NCBI RefSeq assembly: GCF_024448715.1 | Contig: NZ_JAMOHZ010000009.1 | Location: 1 to 64,000 of the forward strand | From: Stutzerimonas stutzeri | GTDB lineage: Bacteria > Pseudomonadota > Gammaproteobacteria > Pseudomonadales > Pseudomonadaceae | Direction: 5' to 3' | DNA: 64,000 nucleotides | Shown here: one piece after another, positions 50,301 through 56,778 of the stretch | How positions within the stretch are numbered: position 1 is the first letter of the stretch | Layout of the letters: every line of letters begins with the position of its first letter | Position numbers and translations under genes: made by a program | The notes under the pieces: generated by a model | Told to the model about the DNA's origin: nothing | Seen by the model: only the letters and a program-made list of their open reading frames with translations | The model's database searches: none

Positions 50301-51307
50301 CTGTGAAACAGCGAAAAAAGGCGCCTACGTTTATGCTGGGTATCTGCGTGCCTCGCAAGCCATCGAGCCCCAAGATATTCACCGAGACGTCGATGCGGAT
50401 AACTGAATCGGTCGGCATCATCAGCCTTAAACAGCCGAGTGCCAAGCATAGCTTTTATGTGTGCCCCGTCGGGAAGACAAATAGCGTCCGCGAGCTGTAA
50501 CTCTCCTTCCGCTGTGTTAGCCGCAGATGATCGGACGATGGTCTCTGAGCCTGTAAGAATCAAACCGGCAAACGCCGCGCCAACGGCATCAAGCCCTACC
50601 TCTCGAGCGAGCTGATAGTCGGCCTTTGCATCCCGATGTTCGACCCGCAAAATCTCGACTGCGCGACCATAGAGTTCGCTGCGCGTCTCAGGCAACTTAC
50701 CCGTCCCAGCGACTCGGGCAATGAGCTCAAGAGTCTGAGGATTACCGAGCAGTTCCTCCAACCCACGTGATACAAAATGTTCTACCACTACTTTGGCTGG
50801 CTCTGACCCGAGCGCAGCGCTTAAGAACGTAACGGCATCATCCTCACTGAAAGGGAGTAGGTGCAGTTCGAGGGGAACGTCTTCATATTGTTCGAGAATA
50901 GTCTCGAGCCCGGTGGCGCTGCGCCAATCTGCTACACGGCACGAGAGAACAAAGCGAGGGTAGCCCAGTTTGCCGAGCTGGCGCAGCACAAGGTCGACCG
51001 CATCGCCGTCGTTATGTGTGCTCACCTCATCAAGGGCGTCAATCACTAAAACCTGGGCTTCGCCCAGCAATGTTCTTGGCTCATGACGGTTGATGAGCTG
51101 ACGTGCCGTGCATCGTGCATAACCCGGAAAGGTTGCAAGCCATTCAAGCAAATGAGACTTCCCCATCCCGGCCTCACCGAGAATCACCAGCGGCTCGGTG
51201 CGCGTACGCAGGGCGTCTTGCGTCAGCTCGGTTCGGCTGTCGTCGGACTTGTACCAGAGTTTGCGTTCGACGCCTCTTCGGATGATCAAGTCAGCGCTGT
51301 TCACCAT
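47342..51307 (-). CDS. Large NACHT/STAND-like NTPase with C-terminal PD-(D/E)XK-type nuclease motif
   Basis: A 1321-residue protein. The N-terminal NTPase has Walker A GEAGMGKS (44-51), Walker B VLVIDALDEV (86-95) and a sensor-like VLSCRVADW. The LDE after Walker B and the later SYPHRRLGEYLGARWLA resemble NACHT/STAND proteins. The region of about 330-1190 is Leu/Ala/Arg/Glu-rich and helical, with HEAT-like stretches (AAGEALAGYDCDSDW), suitable as a sensor or scaffold. The C-terminal 115 residues show VDIA (Asp1216), then IEVKGQW (Glu1229, Lys1231, Gln1233), the D...ExK signature of PD-(D/E)XK nucleases. Known STAND defence proteins (Avs) carry such nucleases at the N-terminus; here it is C-terminal. 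By inference this is an island-borne anti-phage protein that activates a nuclease after sensing. The ribosome-binding site is weak. Confidence 0.75.
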   Translation of the reverse strand: MVNSADLIIRRGVERKLWYKSDDSRTELTQDALRTRTEPLVILGEAGMGKSHLLEWLATFPGYARCTARQLINRHEPRTLLGEAQVLVIDALDEVSTHNDGDAVDLVLRQLGKLGYPRFVLSCRVADWRSATGLETILEQYEDVPLELHLLPFSEDDAVTFLSAALGSEPAKVVVEHFVSRGLEELLGNPQTLELIARVAGTGKLPETRSELYGRAVEILRVEHRDAKADYQLAREVGLDAVGAAFAGLILTGSETIVRSSAANTAEGELQLADAICLPDGAHIKAMLGTRLFKADDADRFSYPHRRLGEYLGARWLARHADTQHKRRRLFSLFHSYGLVPASLRGIHAWLARDPALAHAVITADPMGVIEYGDADDLTVDQARSLIDALKLLAAENPRFCDWGPYSVRGIVQPELIDEIQRLIIARQTPFRLRLLVLEAIRGKTTALGLKEDLQRIFLEPQEIFAIRRAAGEALAGYDCDSDWPALLRALHDYDDELSTRLAIELAHDVGYERLDNNLLVDLVINYARNDGRTVGVLLGLEKHLPEHRIAGVLDQLAVRMNALGNQYERIGNDTLTGFAYHLVARAVAADGVSPERLWVWLEPYDFDVGYRRESRQQLDAIIRSDERIRRSIQRHVLLELPSEHSPWELAWRLKQRLPAFWPTAADVVALLEALDPLDQSDERWRDVIQLTQHSDELGADARTAARPFAANRLDHLEWIDKLAAPVVPEWQIKQAERERVRLEEQAAAHAEHRKHYSACIDRMRAGEYSTIVVPAKVYLNLFNDVGPDVPAHERVSQWLGSDIGIAAHMGFEAFLRVDPPTPTAREIAASLAQGKSYQAGYILIAALAERLRKGVGFDDLADERLMAGLFELRHSCVEDHAGIVGLREAIEAAVQARGIWAEAMRLYHEPQLQARRESVDGLYTLLRDEAHSELATDLAADWLERFPDIPAGPETELIERVIRSGRFETLRRAAYGRTGLIDDERRRTWDAIGLIVDFEQTVTRLETLPIEPELLWHIRHRAGGRFDEGANIPLSAEQLEWIIKTFRLLWPMEDRPNTTSWGDTNPWNASEHIVHLIRRLGNDASEGAVAALRRLMNAATDSYSESIRIVSAEQTRIGVEAAYAPPRLEAIGAITRNLPPVSAADLQALVLEELLISQAKIKSDDAESWRGFYDDNGLPFEEERCRDHLLGLLRQGQIGITFDPEAHVAADKEVDIACSVGVLRMPIEVKGQWHSELWKGADIQLDSLYTCDWRAEGRGIYLVLWFGDQKKPNKKLKSFGRGATQPRTAEELTNMLIATSKSAREGRVAVFVLDLTRVEQ

Positions 51308-51610
51308 TCTTCAAGAGCCCCATAGCATTCCGCTTACTAATTCACAGGCTACGTGTAAGCTGCCTTAAGCACTAGATGACGTTCTCGCCGCCATCTCTTT
51401 GCCTGCAAGCTAGCTTGCCGCTTAAACAAACGCGGGCGTGGATAGCGGCACTTACTTGAGCAAACTCGAAGCTGTGCGTGCGCCTGGACAATAAGCCGTG
51501 CCCAAAACCGCTCGACACAAAGGCAGCCTGGCTTAGTACAGCACCGAAGTACTGGGCTCAAGCTCTTCTCTGGATGGGAGCTTTTCCCTACCAAGGAAAG
51601 GTGTACTAAT
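51308..51610. other. Gap without a gene
   Basis: About 300 bp between the serine recombinase stop and the NTPase start. It should contain the NTPase promoter; I see no convincing -35/-10 pair, RNA or repeat. Confidence 0.5.
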
Positions 51611-52171
51611 TTACTTCCCAGCCCGCAGGTACTCATAAAGGGTGGCCCTGCTGATGCCGAGCTCCCGAGCCAGCGCAGCTTTCGGCTCTCGGGACTCAAC
51701 ACGGCGCCGCAGCTCTTCAACCTGATTGTCGCTCAGAGCCTTTTTCCTACCCAGGTAGACACCGCGCTGTTTCGCCAGAGAAATTCCCTCCCGCTGGCGC
51801 TCGCGAATCAACGCTCGCTCAAACTCTGCGAACGCCCCCATGACCGACAACAACAGGTTAGCCATCGGTGAATCATCCCCGGTGAATGCCAGCGATTCCT
51901 TCACAAACTCGATCCGCACTCCCCGCCCCGTGAGATGCTGCACTATGCGCCGCAAGTCATCCAGATTACGAGCCAGGCGATCCATGCTATGCACCACCAA
52001 GGTATCACCCTCACGGACGTAACTGAGCAGCGCATCAAGATGTAGACGCTGAGTGTTCTTGCCGGAGGCTTTGTCGATGAACACCTTGCTCAGCTGAACG
52101 CCATCTAACTGTCGATCCGGGTTCTGGTCGAGTGTACTGACCCGTATGTAGCCGATCCGTTGTCCGCGCAT
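51611..52171 (-). CDS. Serine recombinase (resolvase/invertase family)
   Basis: A full-length 186-residue small serine recombinase. The catalytic Ser is in GYIRVSTLDQN (Ser12), the Arg cluster in VHSMDRLARNLDDLRRI, the long E-helix in FAEFERALIRERQREGI, and the C-terminal helix-turn-helix in ELGISRATLYEYLRA. This is the pattern of Tn3-family resolvases and Hin-like invertases. No transposase or terminal inverted repeat of a transposon was seen next to it, so it could resolve dimers of the excised island, invert a segment, or be a transposon remnant. GGGGAGC precedes the ATG closely. An inverted repeat upstream (52247-52293) could be its recombination or operator site. Confidence 0.9.
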   Translation of the reverse strand: MRGQRIGYIRVSTLDQNPDRQLDGVQLSKVFIDKASGKNTQRLHLDALLSYVREGDTLVVHSMDRLARNLDDLRRIVQHLTGRGVRIEFVKESLAFTGDDSPMANLLLSVMGAFAEFERALIRERQREGISLAKQRGVYLGRKKALSDNQVEELRRRVESREPKAALARELGISRATLYEYLRAGK

Positions 52172-52246
52172 ACTGCTCCCCTGAGGAATATGTATGGCTG
52201 GGATTTTGAAGGCAGTCGGACAGATGCCAAATTACTGGATTACCGA

Positions 52247-52293
52247 CCCTATCCAGACAGTTTGGAGCTGGGTTTTGGAATGTATGGATAGGG
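52247..52293. promoter_or_regulatory. Inverted repeat upstream of the serine recombinase, candidate res or operator site
   Basis: CCCTATCCA (52247-52255) and TGGATAGGG (52285-52293) are perfect 9-bp inverted copies 29 bp apart; a partial further copy (TATAGGG) follows directly. Recombination sites of resolvases usually lie directly upstream of the gene. Nothing else is seen in 52172-52496. Confidence 0.4.
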
Positions 52294-52496
52294 TATAGGG
52301 CAACTAGACGAACCCCGAGCGCAGCCTCCTCGAGAGAAACTGAAAAGCTGTTGAGGATGGCTGGCATCGCCAAGAGGTAGCTTTGTGTGAAATGCCGCGT
52401 CAGGCTGGTCGCGAAAGGCTCCAACGACTAGCCACATCTTCAATACGAAAACGAGTTAAATACCTTCACGCACCAATGGCTAATTCCGTGCCTGAG

Positions 52497-54698
52497 CTAC
52501 CGAATAGGTTGGGACTCAACTTGCGCAGCGCTACCCAGCAACCGTTGCTCCACCAAGTCGGGGCGAGTGATTCCCCTGGATACGAAAGCGGCTTTGTCTT
52601 CAAAGAACGAGGCAATTTTTCTCACCGCGTTGTGGAGGTATTTCTCGGGTACAGCGTAGTCTCGGCTGTACCGGCCTGAGGAATGATTGACATGCCAGAC
52701 ATCCTGCCCGTTTTCCTGAGCCCACCATATTTCGCCCGCGATTCTGGCAGCTTGCAGTCCCGTCATGCTCGGATGCCCCTGCTTGGGCTCGGCAATATCC
52801 TCAGCCACGAACAAACTCCCATCGCGTCCGATAGCCCAGATTAAATTCTTGTTCAGTGGATCGTTGACGATGTCAGGAAATACCGCAGCAAGCTCTTCTC
52901 CCTGGGGATCGTAATAATGCTTCAGTGTCGGATTCAAGCCCTTCCCTGTGTCAGATACCTCACTCTCCTCCAGCCTGAGCGGCGCTCGTAGCGCTCCGTA
53001 TGCCTTGTTGAGGTGACTTTCATAATCGAGATCGAGCTCTTCCAGTGCTTTTAAGAACGATCCGTAGAAATGTGCTTTATCGGCCTCGCGCCCAGCTTTC
53101 GCTGTAGTGCGAAATAGCCCAAAAAACAATTCAGCGTAAAGTGGATCGCTGGAGTACACGCCGGACACAGCATCACCCAGTGGGATGTCTGTAGCATCCA
53201 AGAGAACCTTGAAGATCTCCTTGCTCCCCCAGAAAAAATCAATTTCCCACTGAAGCCTAGCCATTGGGATCGTCAGTATACGAATGCGTTGCTCTTGCCA
53301 TCGCTCAAGGTCCGTCTCCGTAAAAGTGAGCCACTCACCATGTTCAACCAGTAACTTTTCGCCCCCCTTATACTTCAACGTGTGTTCGCGTACGTGCTCT
53401 CTCACCTCGGAAATCGAAGAGAGCTTAATGTTGAATCTTAAGGGGCCCGGTGAAAGAAGGTTCTCTTTGGATTCCAGCAAAGGTTCTATCCAGAGATTGG
53501 CCTGCTCAGCAATGGCTTGGGCTGTCCCGTGGGCATACTGGAACGGCAGACGGGCCTTCTTTTCTGCGGGCACGATGCAAGCGTCAGGAACCAATACTTC
53601 GTAAGGTTGCGACCATGTCTTACCGAAGTCGGGCGTTTTGCGAAATGCTAAGGCCCAACGCTCCTCTGGCTCGCCCAAAGGGTCGGGTAACAGATAATCT
53701 TTCAGTTCAACTAGCTCTACACGCGCATAGGGCCCGAGTCGATCATCATGCACATAGAGAATGTTTGAGCCGACCCGAAAGTCGTAGCCAAGCACAGTCA
53801 CAGCATGACCACCTTTCCAGCTCAGGGTGAACCGTTCCTCATCTGGTGTGCCTAGTCGGCTGAGCGTGTGGACATCTCCCACCAAAACTAACGGCAGATC
53901 GCTATCGATATAGGAGGTGACACATGCCTGAAACCACTCGCGGTTTTCTTTCAGCAACTGCGTCGAATGGTAGCGAAGGCCCTCCACATCCAAGGATCGT
54001 TGAATCTGTTTGTTGGTTAGCTCCTTGTTAGGAAAACCGTTGTTGGAGCCCTCAACAAAATTCAGCGCATTAATGGTGATTTCACTGCAAGAGGGCACAC
54101 TCTTGACGTCTCTCCATGGAAGCGCGTGCAGTGCAGTCCATATGGCCGTGGTGGCACAAGCAGCTACAACCTTGTCCTGCTCCTGAAAGGCGATCGACTC
54201 GACGAAAAGCTTGATCCCAAATAGGTTGACATCATATCTCTTGGCGATTTTCTTCTTAGTGCCATCCCCAGCGCCTTTGTCGCCATTGAGCTGTAGGCAG
54301 GTTTTACCAACGAATGTGCGGCTGAGAGGTTTCACCACCATAAAACCTAGGTAGTGCTTCTGAAGCTTTTCAGGGCTAAGGTCATCAGAACCCTTCCCCT
54401 GTAGAAGCAGATCCAGGTTTTTGTGGTCAATGCTGCAGCTGAAAAAATGGATCCGTCCGCACTCATAGCTGTCGTTGCCGAAACGCTTCACGTAGTAACG
54501 GGAATAGTCCTCCAGAAACTCGCGATCAATATACTCCGGCTCCAGTAGCATGGAGACGCAGTCACTCCCCTTGAGGTAGCTAAATAGATAAGTGACCTGG
54601 TCCTTTAGGAAAATGTCGGCGAAGTCGTAGCCGAAGCACTCGCGGATCAGAGCGCTGAGCGTTGCCATTTGAAAGCTAGAAACGAGATATGGAGTCAT
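52497..54698 (-). CDS. Large protein with C39-like cysteine peptidase core, function unknown
   Basis: A 733-residue protein I do not recognise as a named family. A central region looks like a papain/C39-type peptidase: Gln174 in FQEQDK, Cys181 in VVAACATTAIWTAL at the start of a helix, His298 in WKGGHAVTVLGYD and Asp318/319 in LYVHDDR, in the order Q-C-H-D. The C-terminal part has LFVAEDI, HPSMTGLQAARIAGEIWW and VNHSSGRYS, which looks like a separate small beta domain. No signal peptide or membrane segment is seen. The ATG at 54698 is chosen; an ATG at 54668 is also possible, and neither has a good Shine-Dalgarno. A strong terminator stands directly upstream (54709-54743). By inference it may be a protease effector of a defence or toxin system, or an accessory of the island. 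Confidence 0.65.
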   Translation of the reverse strand: MTPYLVSSFQMATLSALIRECFGYDFADIFLKDQVTYLFSYLKGSDCVSMLLEPEYIDREFLEDYSRYYVKRFGNDSYECGRIHFFSCSIDHKNLDLLLQGKGSDDLSPEKLQKHYLGFMVVKPLSRTFVGKTCLQLNGDKGAGDGTKKKIAKRYDVNLFGIKLFVESIAFQEQDKVVAACATTAIWTALHALPWRDVKSVPSCSEITINALNFVEGSNNGFPNKELTNKQIQRSLDVEGLRYHSTQLLKENREWFQACVTSYIDSDLPLVLVGDVHTLSRLGTPDEERFTLSWKGGHAVTVLGYDFRVGSNILYVHDDRLGPYARVELVELKDYLLPDPLGEPEERWALAFRKTPDFGKTWSQPYEVLVPDACIVPAEKKARLPFQYAHGTAQAIAEQANLWIEPLLESKENLLSPGPLRFNIKLSSISEVREHVREHTLKYKGGEKLLVEHGEWLTFTETDLERWQEQRIRILTIPMARLQWEIDFFWGSKEIFKVLLDATDIPLGDAVSGVYSSDPLYAELFFGLFRTTAKAGREADKAHFYGSFLKALEELDLDYESHLNKAYGALRAPLRLEESEVSDTGKGLNPTLKHYYDPQGEELAAVFPDIVNDPLNKNLIWAIGRDGSLFVAEDIAEPKQGHPSMTGLQAARIAGEIWWAQENGQDVWHVNHSSGRYSRDYAVPEKYLHNAVRKIASFFEDKAAFVSRGITRPDLVEQRLLGSAAQVESQPIR

Positions 54699-54708
54699 AT
54701 GATCGCGC

Positions 54709-54743
54709 AAAAAAAAAAGCAGCCAGTTTGGCTGCTTTTTTTT
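54709..54743. terminator. Symmetric intrinsic terminator between the small ORF and the peptidase-like gene
   Basis: Stem AGCAGCCA / TGGCTGCT with a GTT loop, flanked by ten As on the left and eight Ts on the right, so it works in both directions. On the minus strand it ends transcription of the small gene 11 bp before the first ATG of the peptidase-like gene. Confidence 0.88.
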
Positions 54744-54753
54744 ACAAGAGGAT

Positions 54754-54924
54754 TTAAAGGCTGCAGGCTTTGGCCAGCACTTCAGGAGTCATTGCTTGAG
54801 AAGTGAGCTGACGCTCTAGTCTTTCGTTGAGCGCATTCATGCGGATGCGCGCTGCGTTCTCACGCATGTCTCGGGTTTCGCCAACCCGATTGCGAATCTT
54901 GTCAAACAACCGATCAGTCGTCAT
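54754..54924 (-). CDS. Small basic helical protein, unknown
   Basis: A 56-residue protein starting MTTDRLFDKIRNRVGE, rich in Arg, Glu and Asn and probably helical throughout, with no membrane segment. I do not recognise the family. The ATG at 54924 has a good GGGAGC eight bases upstream; a longer version from 54993 (79 residues) has none and would start within the leader. It is the only gene between a strong promoter with an operator-like palindrome (55029-55061) and a strong terminator (54709-54743), so it is a single-gene, probably repressible unit. A small regulator or antitoxin-like protein would fit; this is inference. Confidence 0.6.
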   Translation of the reverse strand: MTTDRLFDKIRNRVGETRDMRENAARIRMNALNERLERQLTSQAMTPEVLAKACSL

Positions 54925-54996
54925 CGCGTTCAGCTCCCTTGGAATCTCTGCGCTATAGCCCAGTGACACGTCTTGTGCGCGTGTCTTGGGCATGCT

Positions 54997-55020
54997 TAAG
55001 GCGTCACGAAGGACGCCTTA
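54997..55020 (-). other. 9-bp hairpin in the leader of the small gene
   Basis: TAAGGCGTC and GACGCCTTA are perfect inverted copies with a 6-nt loop. The hairpin is inside the predicted transcript, about 70 nt before the chosen start, and has no T-tract on its 3' side, so it is not a terminator. It may stabilise the mRNA or bind a protein. Confidence 0.5.
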
Positions 55021-55028
55021 AAAAAGTT

Positions 55029-55061
55029 CCGGGATTATAGGTATCCCGGTGGGTGAGTCAA
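55029..55061 (-). promoter_or_regulatory. Sigma70-type promoter with overlapping palindromic operator
   Basis: On the minus strand TTGACT (55061-55056) and a perfect TATAAT (55039-55034) are spaced by 16 bp. The palindrome CCGGGAT-N7-ATCCCGG (55029-55049) covers the -10 box and part of the spacer, which is where a repressor would block RNA polymerase. This is the best promoter in the island and drives the small gene at 54754. Confidence 0.7.
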
Positions 55062-55081
55062 TCAGCATCTATCGCTTTTGT

Positions 55082-55384
55082 CTACCCAGTGATGAGACAC
55101 CTGACGAACGTCAGTCGTTCATCGCATCTGCGCATGCACCTGAGCGATGCCAAGACTCGCTCACGGAGTACCTGCACATCATTTCCTAGAGAAACGGTGA
55201 GAGCTTTACGTGGCGCTACGGTGCAGCGACCATCAAATAGATTTACGAGTATGGATACAGATTTCAAAACCGTACCATTCACGATATTGAGACCCGTATA
55301 GTTGGTCAATCGAGAATTGATGCAAAGCTCGCATGCGGAGCGAAACCGCGCAGCTAGTTCAGCCGCTCCGTAGTCCCACGCCAC
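55082..55384 (-). CDS. Possible hypothetical protein (100 residues)
   Basis: An open frame starting at GTG 55384 encodes MAWDYGAAELAARFRSACEL and continues with Cys- and Arg-rich sequence. There is no recognisable domain and only a weak ribosome-binding site. It lies in the otherwise gene-poor stretch 54925-56108, directly upstream of the repressible promoter. It may be a degenerate gene or chance. Confidence 0.25.
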   Translation of the reverse strand: MAWDYGAAELAARFRSACELCINSRLTNYTGLNIVNGTVLKSVSILVNLFDGRCTVAPRKALTVSLGNDVQVLRERVLASLRCMRRCDERLTFVRCLITG

Positions 55385-55564
55385 TATCGCTCAGACACGC
55401 CGCAAGCGCATCGCTTTCCGCTCGGCCGTGTCGGCTACTTCCACCATAACTTCGCTTCGCGACACCCTGGGAATGCAAAAAAATGAGTTCCTCTAATATC
55501 TGTACGGAATGGGGTCCCCTTTTTTCGCCATCTGAGAAGCTCTCCACTATCACCGTCAGAGAGA

Positions 55565-55956
55565 GTGGAAGTTGCTGAGAGCCCCGTAGCTGCTGGGTTT
55601 TCGTAACTTCCATCCAGATGTGGAAGGTGCCCCAACTTCCCAAGCAACATGAATCACTTCCACGATAGAAAAATGGGGCGGAAGTAGCTGGAAGCCCCGA
55701 AAGTCGGGCTTCCTAGAACTTCCACGCCTGAAAATTTCGACTATGGCCCGCCCCAACTTCTCGAGTCAGCACTTCCACGCCAAAAATCGCTGTGGAAGTT
55801 GCCTGGAACGCGCGCCACATGGGGCCTCCACAACTTCCATGGTGAAATTTCAGGCCGCCCTGACGCTGCTAACTTCTAGCGTGAACGATACGAGATGGAA
55901 AACGGAAGTGGAAGTAGCTCAGAAGCCGCACCGGACAAGGCTCTCTAAACTTCCAC
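55565..55956. repeat. Degenerate tandem array of 49-nt hairpins, period about 114 bp
   Basis: Four imperfect hairpins of 48-49 nt begin at 55565, 55678, 55792 and 55908 (spacings 113, 114 and 116). Each begins GYGGAAGTWGC and ends RACTTCCAY, forming an outer 8-bp stem; in copies 2 and 4 inner arms (GAAGCCC/GGGCTTC; AGAAGCC/GGCTCTCT) also pair. The spacers of the first two units are related too (GCCCCAACTTC...CACTTCCACG). No convincing coding frame covers the array. Candidates are a structured RNA, protein-binding iterons of a replication or incompatibility region, or a repeat-derived relic. Confidence 0.65.
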
Positions 55957-56108
55957 GGTGAAATGATTGAGCTTCGCCCGGTGTACTCCGTCGCGCAGAG
56001 CTTCGGATTCGATGCCGGCCATTACGCGGGCACCACGTGCGGCCACGGCCTGCGCGTATCGCCCACCGTTCAGGCGAAACTGGCCCACTAACACGTCCTT
56101 GGGTGGGC

Positions 56109-56462
56109 TCAGTTGACGAACCAGCGCCCGAACTTGTAAGTCGCCACGACCGCTCCAATAAAGCCAATCCACTGGACGATTGCCGACCCACCCAGATAGG
56201 TTGATAACTCATTGGCACCACCGATGAGCAGCGTGAACATAATCAGGGTCAGCGGAACACTCAGGACTTTCATCAGCACGCCGCCACGTCGCGGGCTTGG
56301 CTGGACGGCCCCATTCCAATGCTCAGACAAGCAAAAGGGGCAACAGCTGGAGATTGGCTTTCCCCCACCAATTCGCCATCCCCAGCCCCCCGCTACGCTA
56401 CGACTAAAGATTACTCGTGGAACCATCAGCCGCTTGCAACCGTTACAAAACACGTGGGACAT
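56109..56462 (-). CDS. Small membrane protein with zinc-ribbon-like cysteines
   Basis: A 117-residue protein. The N-terminal part has CNGC (residues 6-9) and CCPFC (about 40-44), a CxxC...CxxC pair typical of a zinc ribbon. The C-terminal half has two hydrophobic segments (VLSVPLTLIMFTLLIGG and SAIVQWIGFIGAVVATY). A near-perfect AGGAGGT eight bases before the ATG makes this a real gene. I do not recognise the family. It lies between the hairpin array and a very small membrane ORF, on the same strand as the integrase and possibly in its transcript. Confidence 0.7.
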   Translation of the reverse strand: MSHVFCNGCKRLMVPRVIFSRSVAGGWGWRIGGGKPISSCCPFCLSEHWNGAVQPSPRRGGVLMKVLSVPLTLIMFTLLIGGANELSTYLGGSAIVQWIGFIGAVVATYKFGRWFVN

Positions 56463-56545
56463 GATTCGCTACCTCCTTAGCCAAGAACTGAATCCTAGCG
56501 GTAGCGGACTAGAACCCAAGCGCTACGGCATTGAGCAATAGCTAT

Positions 56546-56683
56546 CTAGTGTTTTTTAAGCGAACCGGGGGACGAGCGCTTTTTGTCTAAATGCTTTGTC
56601 AGCAGCAACCCGATCACGCCAGTCGCCGTTATGGTGAGGAGCACGGAACCAATGGCAAGCAGAAGCATTGAGGCTGAGTTCAT
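56546..56683 (-). CDS. Very small single-span membrane protein (45 residues)
   Basis: MNSASMLLLAIGSVLLTITA begins the frame, followed by TGVIGLLLTK and a basic tail (HLDKKRSSPGSLKKH). The hydrophobic span (about 6-28) and the positive C-terminus predict one membrane helix with the tail inside. It lies between the integrase stop and the zinc-ribbon gene on the same strand. The Shine-Dalgarno is poor (GAAG). The function is unknown; such peptides near defence genes are sometimes toxins or holin-like, but nothing here shows that. Confidence 0.45.
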   Translation of the reverse strand: MNSASMLLLAIGSVLLTITATGVIGLLLTKHLDKKRSSPGSLKKH

Positions 56684-56778
56684 CTTCGCACCCGTGAGGT
56701 TGGCTGGCTTTTTCCGGCCAACGCTAAACGGCTGGCCTGCTTCCTGATGCTACAAGCGCGCCTGAGTGAACCCAAGTC

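Noticed and set aside
52035..52424. Minus-strand open frame upstream of and overlapping the serine recombinase
   Set aside because: It overlaps the recombinase N-terminus in another frame and has no recognisable domain or ribosome-binding site.
55743..55961. Open frame across the hairpin array
   Set aside because: It follows repeat units by chance, with no start signal and no domain; the other frames across the array are equally short.
55431..55965. CRISPR-like array
   Set aside because: Units are diverged from each other, repeats are long hairpins, and no cas genes are present. Reported instead as a degenerate hairpin repeat.
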